Assembly (NCBI RefSeq): GCF_014641615.1
Contig: NZ_BMIB01000001.1
Coordinates: 1,640,171 to 1,704,170 of the forward strand
DNA from: Filimonas zeae
GTDB taxonomy: Bacteria; Bacteroidota; Bacteroidia; Chitinophagales; Chitinophagaceae
DNA length: 64,000 nt
Direction of reading: 5' to 3'
Shown: piece by piece, positions 9,060 to 18,352 of the stretch
Numbering within the stretch: the stretch's first letter is position 1
Layout: each line of letters opens with the position of its first letter
Made by a program: the position numbers and the translations under genes
The notes under the pieces: model-generated
Told to the model about the DNA's origin: nothing
Database searches by the model: none
The model's input: the letters and a program-made list of their open reading frames with translations, nothing else

Positions 9060-9461
9060 ATGATTAAAACCCACCGTAAAAAAGTGGCGGTTATTGGTGT
9101 ACTGTGTGCTTCTGTAATTCTGAGCCTGGTAGCCTATAAACCCGTAGAACAACCCCGCAAAAGAAACCTGAAAGTTTTGCCTCAAAACATTAGTCGTGAC
9201 AGCCTTGACAAAATAATGAAGTCGTACAACGAGGCATTGGGCGTTAAATGCAGCTACTGCCATGCAGAGAACAAAGAAACGGGTAGAATGAGCTTTGGTA
9301 GTGATGACAAACACGAAAAGGAAACCACCCGTCATATGATGATGATGACCGATGATATTAATAAGAAATACTTTATGGACGCGGTAGACTCTGCAGATGC
9401 AGCGAAGTTTTTACCTAAGGTGAGTTGTATTACCTGCCATAAAGGCCAGACAATTCCATAG
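9060..9461 (+). CDS. Small di-haem c-type cytochrome
   Basis: A 133-residue exported protein with an N-terminal membrane anchor or signal (about residues 8-26). Two haem-binding motifs are present: CSYCH at 64-68 and CITCH at 123-127, near the C-terminus. A Met-rich MMMMTDDIN segment between them may give axial ligands. The pattern resembles the photosynthetic-reaction-centre-cytochrome-c-like family widespread in non-photosynthetic Bacteroidota. Redox partner unknown. Confidence 0.85.
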   Translation: MIKTHRKKVAVIGVLCASVILSLVAYKPVEQPRKRNLKVLPQNISRDSLDKIMKSYNEALGVKCSYCHAENKETGRMSFGSDDKHEKETTRHMMMMTDDINKKYFMDAVDSADAAKFLPKVSCITCHKGQTIP

Positions 9462-9464
9462 CAG

Positions 9465-9497
9465 AAAATGCCGGTTCCGTAGAAAGACCGGCATTTT
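9465..9497 (+). terminator. Terminator after cytochrome gene
   Basis: AAAATGCCGGT pairs with ACCGGCATTTT across an 11-base loop, 3 bases after the cytochrome stop and followed by further T residues. Confidence 0.9.
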
Positions 9498-9526
9498 TTA
9501 TAGTAATCAAAATTACATTGATAAAC

Positions 9527-9946
9527 ATGAGAACAGCAGTAGGGGTAATTTTAATAGTTATTTCTATTTTATTACTAAAAACCAACCTGGAAGAGCGAAA
9601 AATTGCCCGAGAGGGAGAAATAGTAAAAATGACGATTGTGGACCTGCCGGAGTCATGTGCTAGCATAAAAGGAAATTACTTTGTAACCTTTCAGTATCAG
9701 CAATTTTTGTTTAAGAAAAGAATACCGGCAGGGTTTTGTAAAAAGCATAAAGTAGGTGAAGTAATGGATGTGCGTTATTCTGATCAGCATTATACTGTGC
9801 TGTGGCCTGGTGAAGATGTAAATAAGGGACTTTGGTTTCCGGTATTAGCCGGAGTAACCGGATTGGGAATTATTACCTACGCGTTATTCCGTAAAAGTAC
9901 AAGCATCGGAAGCGGGAGTAAACAGGGTAAGAACAGCCGTAAATAA
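9527..9946 (+). CDS. Two-TM membrane protein, DUF3592-like
   Basis: A 139-residue protein with TM segments at about residues 4-20 and 106-125, and between them a soluble beta-rich region with YFVTFQYQ and VMDVRYSDQH. The arrangement resembles DUF3592 membrane proteins; family membership is inferred. ATG at 9527 is preferred over an in-frame TTG at 9518. Two cysteines (about 47 and 71) sit in the extracytoplasmic or cytosolic loop. Convergent with the following secreted-protein gene. Confidence 0.7.
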   Translation: MRTAVGVILIVISILLLKTNLEERKIAREGEIVKMTIVDLPESCASIKGNYFVTFQYQQFLFKKRIPAGFCKKHKVGEVMDVRYSDQHYTVLWPGEDVNKGLWFPVLAGVTGLGIITYALFRKSTSIGSGSKQGKNSRK

Positions 9947-9979
9947 AAACTCCCTTACAAACAACTGTAAGGGAGTTTT
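9946..9979. terminator. Bidirectional terminator between convergent genes
   Basis: A 14-bp perfect stem (AAAACTCCCTTACA / TGTAAGGGAGTTTT) with a 6-base loop. A-run and T-run on both sides let it serve the plus-strand gene ending at 9946 and the minus-strand gene ending at 9997. Confidence 0.93.
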
Positions 9980-9996
9980 ATATATTGTACGTTCTC

Positions 9997-10947
9997 TTAT
10001 TTCTTAGGAGGTTCTTTTACTGCACCGGCACCTCGTTTCAACCGCACAGCCTCGCTTTCCCGGAAGTTGCTGCTCAGGTTTACTTCGTAGCGGTGGTCTT
10101 TGTCTGTAATAATCATTAATGCGGCGTTAGGAGGTATGCTGCCCAGGTTCTCGGCAAACATTACTATTTCATTATTAGCCGTAATACTATCTACAAATAC
10201 GCGGAAGCTGATGGGCTTGCGGGTTTCCAACTGCTGTTTGTGCTGCACCAGTTTGCCGTTATAGAAAACAGAAATGGTATCATTATCAAATTCACCGTTG
10301 TCGTACAGGTCAATACGTACCGAATCTTCCGATACATCCAGTTCCTTCACCACTTTTTTAGTACGCATATTCAGCTGAATCAGTGCCTCCCGCTCCAGTT
10401 TTAGTACCGGGTTTTCCGGTTGCTTCAGCATGGTATCTTTTTCCAGTTGCTCAATATCGTTTTCTACCAGGGCCTTAAACGGTACTTCTTTCAGCAGTTT
10501 GGTAAGCCGTATATTAATAGGAGCACAGGTGTACTTATGGTCTTCATCGCTGTTGAACTGTCCGGTAAGCGTGCTTTCTGCTCTGGATACTTTTAAGGTA
10601 AATTCCCCTTCCATGGTACATTCCACCCCCACGGCTGCGTCTACTGTACGGTGGAAGATGATGGGAATGAATTTAATTTTCAGCAATCTTTTATCGGCAT
10701 TATAAGTGCCTTTGATTTTGTTGCTGAAATAACCGTTGCGGAAAAAATAATTGAATTCTCCGGTAATAACATTACCCTTTTGCTCCAGTAAAAATTCGCA
10801 GAGATAGTTACTGGTATTGCCGGTAATATTAACGTTACCTACACCATACCATTTACCTTTAATGCTTTGTGCATGAGCGGATACCGGGGCAAACAGATAC
10901 ATAAGTACCAGCGCCAATGTGCAGAGGCTTTTATACAAACATTTCAT
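9997..10947 (-). CDS. Secreted protein of unknown function
   Basis: A 316-residue exported protein with a signal peptide ending in VSAHAQ (about residues 1-27). The first domain (about 28-150) has the pattern GKWYGVG..LEQKG..ITGEFNY..IKGTYN, repeated beta-strands typical of lipocalin-like or calycin-like barrels in Bacteroidota. The second part (about 195-300) contains a beta-sandwich-like segment with DSVRIDLYDNGEFDNDTI, a Ca-binding-like acidic loop. No characterised family recognised. A single gene with its own terminator at the 3' side. Confidence 0.7.
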   Translation of the reverse strand: MKCLYKSLCTLALVLMYLFAPVSAHAQSIKGKWYGVGNVNITGNTSNYLCEFLLEQKGNVITGEFNYFFRNGYFSNKIKGTYNADKRLLKIKFIPIIFHRTVDAAVGVECTMEGEFTLKVSRAESTLTGQFNSDEDHKYTCAPINIRLTKLLKEVPFKALVENDIEQLEKDTMLKQPENPVLKLEREALIQLNMRTKKVVKELDVSEDSVRIDLYDNGEFDNDTISVFYNGKLVQHKQQLETRKPISFRVFVDSITANNEIVMFAENLGSIPPNAALMIITDKDHRYEVNLSSNFRESEAVRLKRGAGAVKEPPKK

Positions 10948-11014
10948 GCCGGGGAGATGGTTTTGCCGAATTATTCAAGAATCATGCTAACTAATCATTA
11001 CCTGTAACAATAAC

Positions 11015-11452
11015 CTACACATAACGCTTCAGTTCCCTGTCGTTGTCCCTTTGCTTAATGGTATCCCGCTTGTCGTACAGCTTTTTACCTTTACCCAAAC
11101 CAATTTCCACTTTCACCAGGTTTTTCTCGTTTAAAAATACGCGGAGTGGCACAATAGTATACCCCTTCTCCTTCATTTTTAACGTAAGTTTTTTTAATTC
11201 CCTTTTGGTTAGCAGCAATTTGCGGTCGTGCACCGCCACGTGGTTATTGGTTGTTCCCAGTTTATACTCTGCAATATATAAACCGCGTACCCAAAGTTCG
11301 CCATCATCAAACAGACAGAACGCATCGTTAAAGCTTACTTTTCCTTCTCTTATCGATTTTACCTCAGTACCCAGCAATACCACCCCTGCTACATATTTAT
11401 CTTCTATGTAGTAGTTGAAGTACGCCTGCCTGTTATTCATTTCTTTAGCCAT
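11015..11452 (-). CDS. smpB: SsrA-binding protein
   Basis: A 145-residue RNA-binding protein that brings tmRNA to stalled ribosomes. Conserved segments include the N-terminal NRQAYFNYYIEDKYVAGVVLLGTEVKSIR, the LYIAEY strand and the basic C-terminal tail ending KRDTIKQRDNDRELKRYV. The start codon lies only about 16 bases downstream of the T-tract of the accD terminator, so it needs its own promoter in or overlapping that terminator. ssrA itself was not found in the window. Confidence 0.95.
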   Translation of the reverse strand: MAKEMNNRQAYFNYYIEDKYVAGVVLLGTEVKSIREGKVSFNDAFCLFDDGELWVRGLYIAEYKLGTTNNHVAVHDRKLLLTKRELKKLTLKMKEKGYTIVPLRVFLNEKNLVKVEIGLGKGKKLYDKRDTIKQRDNDRELKRYV

Positions 11453-11468
11453 GTTCTATAAAAAACCA

Positions 11469-11487
11469 TCCCGCCTTTAGGGCGGGA
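11469..11487 (-). terminator. Terminator of accD
   Basis: TCCCGCC / GGCGGGA stem with a 5-base loop. On the minus strand it is followed by GGTTTTTTATA, 33 bases after the accD stop codon and directly before smpB. Confidence 0.85.
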
Positions 11488-11519
11488 GAGGATGTAATAT
11501 AATATGTTTTTCCGGCTCA

Positions 11520-12449
11520 CTAGCCTTGGAACAAGGTAATCAGTTGTGCCAGCTTGTCTTTCAGCACTTTCCTGTCTACAATAAAATCCAGAAAACCGTG
11601 TTCCAGCAAAAATTCGCTGCGCTGGAAGCCCGGAGGAAGATCTTTTTTAATGGTTTCTTTAATTACACGCGGCCCGGCAAAGCCAATCAGCGCACCTGGC
11701 TCGGCAATGTTCAGATCGCCCAGCATTCCAAAACTGGCAGAGATACCGCCAAAAGTAGGATCGGTCATCAGCGAAATGAACGGTAAACCGGCATCGCTTA
11801 ACTGAGACAGTTTACCCGATGTTTTAGCCAGCTGCATTAAGCTGAAGGCACTTTCCATCATACGGGCACCACCACTTTTAGATATTACCAGGTAAGGCAG
11901 TTTGTGTTCAATACAGTAATCCACGGCGCGGGCAAATTTTTCGCCCATTACGCTACCGAGCGATCCACCGATGAATTCAAAATCCATTGCTGCTACCACC
12001 AGACCTTTGCCGTTTACGTTACCGGTGGCAACGCGCATACTGTCTTTCAGGTCGGTTTTAGAATGAATTTCGTCCAGCCTTTTCTGGTATGGCTTCAGAT
12101 CGGTAAATCCTAAAAAGTCTTTGCTGTATATGTTTTCAAACAGAGCGGTGAATTGCTCTTCGTCGAAAATGATTTTAAAGTAGTCTTCACTGCCTATGCG
12201 GTGGTGGTAGTTACATTTAGGACAAACGTACAGGCTTTCCTCCAGCTCTGTAGTTGTGCAGATGTAGTTACACTCCGGGCACTTGCTCCACAAACCTTCA
12301 GGCGTTTCCTTCTTTTCTGAAGTAGTGGTGGTAATGCCTTTACGTAATCTTCTGAACCATCTTTCCCTGGACTCAGCGGTATCTGGATGGTTTGCGTCGT
12401 TATCAGCTTCACCAGCCAGGTTTGATTCAAAATCTTCTTCTTTTTTCAT
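11520..12449 (-). CDS. accD: Acetyl-CoA carboxylase carboxyltransferase subunit beta
   Basis: A 309-residue subunit. With AccA it transfers carboxyl from carboxybiotin to acetyl-CoA to make malonyl-CoA. An N-terminal zinc ribbon has Cys at 57, 60, 76 and 79. The crotonase-like carboxyltransferase core follows, with the SKSGGARMMES and DPTFGGISASFG oxyanion-hole motifs. The first 45 residues are acidic and poorly conserved. It is divergent from the aldolase gene. accA, accB and accC are not in the window. Confidence 0.96.
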   Translation of the reverse strand: MKKEEDFESNLAGEADNDANHPDTAESRERWFRRLRKGITTTTSEKKETPEGLWSKCPECNYICTTTELEESLYVCPKCNYHHRIGSEDYFKIIFDEEQFTALFENIYSKDFLGFTDLKPYQKRLDEIHSKTDLKDSMRVATGNVNGKGLVVAAMDFEFIGGSLGSVMGEKFARAVDYCIEHKLPYLVISKSGGARMMESAFSLMQLAKTSGKLSQLSDAGLPFISLMTDPTFGGISASFGMLGDLNIAEPGALIGFAGPRVIKETIKKDLPPGFQRSEFLLEHGFLDFIVDRKVLKDKLAQLITLFQG

Positions 12450-12534
12450 CCGAAATTTTAATTTAAAAAGAGGGTTCGGACAGCAAAAATAAGCAGTTTG
12501 CGCTTATACGGTCAAACCTGTGTCATTTATTTGG

Positions 12535-12566
12535 TTTGAATGTTCGTGTTTTATACGTTTATTTTG
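12535..12566 (+). promoter_or_regulatory. Putative promoter of aldolase gene
   Basis: TTTG at 12535-12538 and TATTTTG at 12560-12566 are 21 bases apart; one T short of the exact TAnnTTTG form. About 50 bases of leader separate it from the ATG at 12616. Confidence 0.4.
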
Positions 12567-12615
12567 CAGCGCCTAGTGTATGTAAGCTTATTCTAAAACT
12601 TTAAAATTTTTCAAA

Positions 12616-13683
12616 ATGGCCAGGTATCGTGCCGGTGTTTTACACGGAGAAGAGTTAACAGCTTTATATGAAGACGCAAAAGCCAACAAATTTGCCCTGC
12701 CCGCTGTAAACGTAATTGGAACCAACTCCATTAACGCCGTATTAGAAACTGCTGCTAAAGTACAGTCTCCTGTAATTATACAGTTCAGTAACGGTGGTGC
12801 ACAGTTTTTTGCCGGTAAAGGCATGCCTAACGACCAGTTGCAGGCGAATATCGCCGGTGCGGTTAGCGGTGCTTTACACGTGCACAACGTAGCTAAATAT
12901 TATGGTGTACCTGTAGTACTGCATACCGACCATGCTGCCAAAAAATGGTTACCATGGATTGATGGCCTGCTTACTGCCGGTGAAGATTATAAAGCTAAAA
13001 ACGGCCAGCCCCTGTTCAGCTCGCACATGTTAGACCTGAGCGAAGAACCACTGCACGAGAACATTGAAATCTCTGTAGAATACTTCAAAAGAATGGCTAA
13101 GCTGGGTATGAGCATTGAAGTAGAGCTGGGTGTAACCGGTGGTGAAGAAGATGGTGTTGACAACTCTGGTGTTGAAAACTCTAAATTATATACACAGCCT
13201 TCTGAAGTAGCTGAAACTTACGAAGCACTGGGTAAAGTTAGCCCGCTGTTTACTATTGCTGCTTCTTTTGGTAACGTACACGGCGTATACAGCCCCGGTA
13301 ACGTGGAACTGCGTCCTGATATTCTGAAAAACAGCCAGACTTACATTCAGGAGCATTTTAAAACCGGCGATAAGCCAGTTAGCTTCGTATTCCATGGCGG
13401 TAGCGGCTCTGCAAAAAGCCAGATTACCGAAACACTGGACTACGGTGTAATTAAAATGAACATTGATACCGATATGCAGTGGGCTTTCTGGGAAGGCGTA
13501 CTGGGCTTTTATAAAAAGAATGAAGCTTATCTGCAGGGCCAGCTGGGTAACCCTGAAGGTGCAGAGAAGCCTAACAAGAAATTTTACGATCCGCGCGTGT
13601 GGCTGAGAAAAGGGGAAGAAACTTTTGTGAAGCGCCTTGAAGAAGCTTTTGCCGATCTGAATTGTATTGGTAAAAACAAATAA
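12616..13683 (+). CDS. fbaA: Class II fructose-bisphosphate aldolase
   Basis: A 355-residue zinc aldolase of glycolysis/gluconeogenesis, splitting fructose-1,6-bisphosphate to DHAP and glyceraldehyde-3-phosphate. The HTDHAAKKW zinc-binding and catalytic segment, VELGVTGGEEDGVDNS, GNVHGVYSPG and FHGGSGS phosphate-binding motifs are all intact. Length and the insertion pattern match the class IIA (E. coli FbaA) type. Codon use is highly biased toward common codons, as expected for a strongly expressed gene. Monocistronic with its own terminator. Confidence 0.95.
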   Translation: MARYRAGVLHGEELTALYEDAKANKFALPAVNVIGTNSINAVLETAAKVQSPVIIQFSNGGAQFFAGKGMPNDQLQANIAGAVSGALHVHNVAKYYGVPVVLHTDHAAKKWLPWIDGLLTAGEDYKAKNGQPLFSSHMLDLSEEPLHENIEISVEYFKRMAKLGMSIEVELGVTGGEEDGVDNSGVENSKLYTQPSEVAETYEALGKVSPLFTIAASFGNVHGVYSPGNVELRPDILKNSQTYIQEHFKTGDKPVSFVFHGGSGSAKSQITETLDYGVIKMNIDTDMQWAFWEGVLGFYKKNEAYLQGQLGNPEGAEKPNKKFYDPRVWLRKGEETFVKRLEEAFADLNCIGKNK

Positions 13684-13744
13684 GCCTTTAACTCCATGGT
13701 TGACAACAACTGTGGTTGGTTGAAAGTTCTCAATAGTAAGAATG

Positions 13745-13770
13745 GCGCCTGTCGTTTCCACGACAGGCGC
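13745..13770 (+). terminator. Terminator after aldolase gene
   Basis: GCGCCTGTCGT pairs with ACGACAGGCGC around a TTCC loop and is followed by TTTCTTTT, 62 bases after the stop codon. Confidence 0.9.
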
Positions 13771-13790
13771 TTTCTTTTATATCCAATTGC

Positions 13791-13802
13791 TAACAATTGT
13801 TA
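13791..13802. promoter_or_regulatory. Palindrome upstream of thiolase gene
   Basis: TAACAATTGTTA is a perfect 12-bp palindrome just 24 bases before the thiolase ATG. Its ACAATTGT core is also the centre of the palindrome at 2427-2444. An operator role is inferred only. Confidence 0.3.
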
Positions 13803-13825
13803 TCTTTATGAAAATCGATTGACAT

Positions 13826-15010
13826 ATGGATAAAAGAACGGTATATGTGGTTGCAGCAGTGCGTACACCTATGGGAAGCTTTGGCGGAGCGCTGAAAGAT
13901 TTTTCGGCCACCCAGCTGGGGGCGGTAGCCATTAAAGCCGCCGTAGAAAAAGCCGGCCTGAAACCTGAACAGGTAGAAGAGGTGCTGATGGGTTGTGTGT
14001 TACAGGCTAACCTGGGCCAGGCGCCTGCGCGGCAGGCAGCTATATTTGCAGGGTTACCTGCTTCTGTAGTGTGCACTACCGTAAATAAAGTATGCGCCAG
14101 TGGTATGAAAGCTATTGCGCAGGGCGCACAAAGCATATTACTGGGCGATGCAGATATAGTAGTGGCCGGTGGTATGGAAAGCATGAGCAACGTACCTTAT
14201 TACTCAGCCAATACCCGCTGGGGCAACAAATACGGCGATATCAGTCTTGCAGATGGTTTAGCCAAAGACGGTCTTACCGATGTGTATCATAAATATGCGA
14301 TGGGCAATGCGGCCGAACTTTGCGCCACAGAATGCCATTTTTCACGGGAAGACCAGGATGCGTTTGCCATTGAAAGCTATAAACGCAGCCAGGCTGCCTG
14401 GGAGGGCGGTAAATTTGCTGCTGAAGTAGTGCCCGTGCCTATTCCGCAACGCAAAGGCGATCCGGTATTGTTTAGCCGCGACGAAGAACCCTTTAATGTA
14501 AAATTTGATAAGATACCCGAGCTGAAGCCTGCTTTTGTAAAAGACGGCACCGTAACCGCTGCCAATGCCAGTACCATGAATGATGGTGCAGCAGCCCTGG
14601 TACTGATGAGTAAGGAGAAGGCAGAAGAGTTGGGTATACAACCATTGGCGGTTATACGCAGTTATGCAGATGCGGAACAGGCGCCGGAATGGTTTACCAC
14701 TACACCCTCACTGGCAGTACCTAAGGCAGTTGCCAAAGCAGGATTGCAGTTAAATGATATAGATTATTTTGAGTTAAACGAAGCCTTTTCTGTAGTGGGC
14801 CTGGCTAATATTCAGAAGATGGGGCTGGACGCAGCCAAAGTAAATGCACACGGTGGTGCGGTGGCGCTGGGGCACCCGTTGGGTGCCAGCGGGGCACGTA
14901 TTATTGTAACGCTAATACATGTATTAAAGCAAAACGGTGGTAAAACCGGTGCTGCCGGTATTTGCAATGGTGGTGGTGGCGCCAGTGCTATGGTGGTGGC
15001 ATTGCCCTAA
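13826..15010 (+). CDS. Acetyl-CoA C-acyltransferase (thiolase)
   Basis: A 394-residue cytoplasmic thiolase. The acyl-accepting Cys90 sits in VNKVCASGMKA, the base His350 in GHPLGASG and the second catalytic Cys380 in GICNGGGGASAM, so all three catalytic residues are present. The VAGGMESMSN segment and size fit biosynthetic acetyl-CoA acetyltransferases (AtoB/PhaA type), which condense two acetyl-CoA. A degradative role on short acyl-CoAs cannot be excluded. It stands alone, with no beta-oxidation partners nearby. Confidence 0.92.
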   Translation: MDKRTVYVVAAVRTPMGSFGGALKDFSATQLGAVAIKAAVEKAGLKPEQVEEVLMGCVLQANLGQAPARQAAIFAGLPASVVCTTVNKVCASGMKAIAQGAQSILLGDADIVVAGGMESMSNVPYYSANTRWGNKYGDISLADGLAKDGLTDVYHKYAMGNAAELCATECHFSREDQDAFAIESYKRSQAAWEGGKFAAEVVPVPIPQRKGDPVLFSRDEEPFNVKFDKIPELKPAFVKDGTVTAANASTMNDGAAALVLMSKEKAEELGIQPLAVIRSYADAEQAPEWFTTTPSLAVPKAVAKAGLQLNDIDYFELNEAFSVVGLANIQKMGLDAAKVNAHGGAVALGHPLGASGARIIVTLIHVLKQNGGKTGAAGICNGGGGASAMVVALP

Positions 15011-15110
15011 GCATAATAAAGGCAGTGTTATCGTTGAGCCACACGCTTACCGGTTGAATAATAAAAGTAGCAGGCAGCGGCCTTCATGGGCTTACCTGCT
15101 GCTTTGTTGT

Positions 15111-15777
15111 TTAATGGCTTAAAGCAGGCTGCATGTGTGTGGAAACGCCAATTCTGTTCCAGGCGTTGATGATAATAGCCGCCACTATTACATCAGCAGT
15201 ACGCTTTTCTCCTAATACGGTTATTGCTTTATCATACGTAGCATCAGATACCTGTTGGTGAATCAGGGTTACCTCCTCTGTTAAGGCAAGTATAGCCTGC
15301 TCTTCTTCTGTAAAAAGGGCGTTTCCCGCCAGGGGCTCAGCGTGTACAGGCGCTGTTCCGTTTCGCCGTATTTTCTGGCATCTTTTGCATGCATATCCAG
15401 GCAGTAGGCGCAAGCTGTGGTATATCTTTAAACAGCGCTTCTTCCCGGCTCTTATCAATGGCAATAATTTCAGAAGGCTCTACAGTTTGTATAAAAAACT
15501 GCGAAGGGGTTTGCAATAGCAGGCTCATATGATCCGCCAACCACCAGTTTTCCAGTGCAAACTGGGTAATATGTTCTGCCTCTGTATCTTCCTGCAAAAA
15601 GTACATACGTAAACAGCCTTTTGCTACAAAATAGTGCGCCTGGCATATGTGCCCTGCACGTAACAAAATGGCTTTTTTATCCGCCTCTATCAGGCGCAAA
15701 TGAGGCAATAGCAACGGCACCTCCTCGTCAGAAAGTGGTACGTATTGGCGGATATGTTTAACCAGTGCCTGATGCAT
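15111..15777 (-). pseudogene. Crp/Fnr regulator fused to out-of-frame carboxymuconolactone-decarboxylase tail
   Basis: From 15777 the minus strand encodes the N-terminal cyclic-nucleotide-binding half of a Bacteroidota Crp/Fnr regulator (VPLSDEEVPLLLPHLRLIEA.. to KSREEALFKDIPQL, about 120 residues). It then stops after an unrelated tail, without the helix-turn-helix half. From about 15418 a different frame reads ACAYCLDMHAKDARKYGETEQRLYTL, the CxxC-containing core of an AhpD/CMD-family protein. After a run of five T (15313-15317) the match continues in the third frame as FTEEEQAILALTEEV.. to GVSTHMQPALSH. The simplest reading is a deletion joining two neighbouring same-strand genes plus a one-base loss. 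Neither product is intact. Confidence 0.8.
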
Positions 15778-15970
15778 ACATGCAAGGTGGCCAATATCCG
15801 CAAATATTCTGTAACCGTACAATTTTATGTATCGTTACCGTACAGCAGGGTAATGTGTTAGTTTGCAGGTGGTTGATAATCAGTTTTTTGCAGTCTGGCA
15901 TTATATGGGTTTGCAACTATGGGCATCTATGCCCTGTAATGGAAGCTCAATACCCGCTAAAACTTAAACC

Positions 15971-18352
15971 ATGCTCAAAAACTATCTGAAAATTGCCTGG
16001 CGTAATCTGAGTAAACATAAGGCGTTTACACTGATTAATATTCTGGGCCTGGCAGTAGGTATGACTGCCTGCTTTCTCATTTTTCTGTATGTAAGCTTTG
16101 AGTTGAGTTACGATCAGTTTCATACAAAAGGCGATCGTGTTTACCGGTTATCGTGCGATATTAAAACTCCCTCTGAAACTATAAAGTCAGGTGTTTCTTC
16201 CTGGGCTTTCGGGCCTAACCTGAAAAACGAATTTCCGGAAATTGAAACTTATACCAGAGTGGCATACGATGGTATGCTGGTGAAGAAAGGCGATATTAAA
16301 TATCAGGAAGAGGGTACCATGTTTGCGGATTCCACTTTCTTTAAAGTGTTTGATTATAAACTGGTAAAAGGCAATGCGGAAACGGCTTTAAAAGAACCGC
16401 TGAGTGTTGTGTTTACTGAAACTGCCGCCCGCAAATATTTTGGAAATGAAAACCCTATAGGCCAGACGGTACAGATGACTGGTGATTTGTTGCCTGCTAA
16501 GGTTACCGGTGTGGTAAAAGACTTTCCGGCTAACACACTGCTGAAAGCAGAGATGATTGTTTCTATGTCTACCTATCCGCAGGCATTTCACCGGCAGCTT
16601 GATGAACAGTGGGGCAACTTTGGCGCTATCACGTATCTGTTGCTGAAACCCGGTACAGACCAGGCCGCTTTGAACAGCAAGTTCCCTTCATTTTTAGAGC
16701 GGCGGGTGGGCGAGCAGATGCGTGTGGGAAAGATGTTTTTTATTTTTTCTCTGGAACCTATGAAAGATTTGTATCTGCACGCTACGCGGGATGGACTGGA
16801 ACGCGGAAGCATGAACAATGTATATGTATTCTCTATCATAGCTGTTTTTATACTGTTGATTGCCTGTATCAATTTTGTAAACCTTACCACAGCGCGTGCA
16901 GCAGAAAGGGCTAAGGAAGTAGGCATACGTAAAGTAGCAGGGGCACAGCAGCAGCAACTGGCTTTACAGTTTTTAGGCGAATCGTTGTTGCTATGTCTGG
17001 CCGGGTGTGTACTGGCAATAGCATTGTCTTCCTTACTAATGCCGTTGTTTAATCAGCTGGCAGGCAAAACGGTAAGCCCGGGTATATGGCATAATGGAAA
17101 GGCGTTGTTATGTCTGGTGCTTACGTCATTGGTAATAGGGTTGCTGGCTGGTTTTTATCCGGCAGCAGTGTTGTCTAATTTTCAGCCGATTACTGTACTC
17201 AAAGGGCGTTTTAGCACTGGTATGAAAGGTGTTGCCCTGCGGAAGGGGCTGGTACTGGCACAGTTTACCATTTCTATCTCTCTTATAATAGCCACTATTA
17301 TAGTATATCGTCAGATGCATTTTATGCGCAGCCACGATCTGGGTTTTAATCAGGATCAGGTGCTGGTAGTAGAAACCAGTGGCGATCCGGCGCAGGAACT
17401 TTTTAAAAAAGAAATAGCCGGGTTGGCAGGGGTGCAGTCGGTAGCTGTATCATCCTCTGTGCCAGGAGGCGGTAATGCCGGGGCTTACTCTGAAATACAG
17501 AATAAACAGGGCGATTTTCAGGTGGCTAATCTGGATGCTTATTTTGTAGATTTTGATTATATACCGCAGTTTAAAATGAAAATGGTAGCGGGCAGAGCTT
17601 TTTCCAAACAGTTTGTTACGGATACTACAGAAGCTATGGTTATTAATGAAGCCACTGCTAAGTTGCTGGGGTTTGCCCGTATGGAAGATGCCATTGGAAA
17701 ACGTTTTAAACAATGGGGTAGAGAAGGCGCCATTATAGGTGTGGTAAAGAACTTTCATTTCCGGTCTTTGCAGGAAGATATCAAGCCGCTTACTATGAGA
17801 ATTGAACCCGGAAACTTCAGCATGGTATCCGCAAAAATTGCAGCTGGCGATGCAACAGCCATGGTAAAGGCGCTGGAAAGCAAATGGAACCAGCTGGTGC
17901 CCAACCGCCCCTTCCGGTATTTTTTCCTGGATGACTATTTTGATAAGCAATACCGCGGTCAGCAGCGTTTTGGCAATCTGTTCCTCAACTTTGCTATATT
18001 GGCTATTTTCATATCCTGCCTGGGGTTACTGGGCCTGGCTTCTTACAGTACCTTACAGCGTACGCGTGAAATTGGGGTGCGCAAAGTAATGGGTGCTTCT
18101 GTAACTAGTATCATAAATCTTTTATCGGTTGATTTTCTAAAACTGGTAGTGATAGCATTTGTTATTGCTGTGCCTGTATCCTGGTATTTAATGCACAAAT
18201 GGTTACAGGATTTCGCATATAAAGCGGCTATCTCGTGGTGGATTTTTGCGGCAGCGGGTGGTATTGCATTATTGACTACCTTAATTACCATCAGCTTTCA
18301 GGCAGTTAAAGCAGCCATAGCCAATCCGGTGAGGAGCCTGAGGGCGGAGTAG
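15971..18352 (+). CDS. FtsX/MacB-type ABC transporter permease
   Basis: A 793-residue inner-membrane protein with two repeats. Each has a MacB-like periplasmic core and FtsX membrane domain: TM near residues 20-42, a periplasmic domain of about 43-280, TMs near 285-305, 340-360 and 380-405, then TM 430-450, a second periplasmic domain of about 455-670, and TMs near 675-695, 725-745 and 760-780. The motifs RAAERAKEVGIRKVAGA and LQRTREIGVRKVMGAS are FtsX coupling-helix signatures. No ATPase gene is adjacent, usual for this family in Chitinophagaceae. Probably exports or senses peptides or lipids (MacB-type mechanotransmission), substrate unknown. Confidence 0.88.
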   Translation: MLKNYLKIAWRNLSKHKAFTLINILGLAVGMTACFLIFLYVSFELSYDQFHTKGDRVYRLSCDIKTPSETIKSGVSSWAFGPNLKNEFPEIETYTRVAYDGMLVKKGDIKYQEEGTMFADSTFFKVFDYKLVKGNAETALKEPLSVVFTETAARKYFGNENPIGQTVQMTGDLLPAKVTGVVKDFPANTLLKAEMIVSMSTYPQAFHRQLDEQWGNFGAITYLLLKPGTDQAALNSKFPSFLERRVGEQMRVGKMFFIFSLEPMKDLYLHATRDGLERGSMNNVYVFSIIAVFILLIACINFVNLTTARAAERAKEVGIRKVAGAQQQQLALQFLGESLLLCLAGCVLAIALSSLLMPLFNQLAGKTVSPGIWHNGKALLCLVLTSLVIGLLAGFYPAAVLSNFQPITVLKGRFSTGMKGVALRKGLVLAQFTISISLIIATIIVYRQMHFMRSHDLGFNQDQVLVVETSGDPAQELFKKEIAGLAGVQSVAVSSSVPGGGNAGAYSEIQNKQGDFQVANLDAYFVDFDYIPQFKMKMVAGRAFSKQFVTDTTEAMVINEATAKLLGFARMEDAIGKRFKQWGREGAIIGVVKNFHFRSLQEDIKPLTMRIEPGNFSMVSAKIAAGDATAMVKALESKWNQLVPNRPFRYFFLDDYFDKQYRGQQRFGNLFLNFAILAIFISCLGLLGLASYSTLQRTREIGVRKVMGASVTSIINLLSVDFLKLVVIAFVIAVPVSWYLMHKWLQDFAYKAAISWWIFAAAGGIALLTTLITISFQAVKAAIANPVRSLRAE

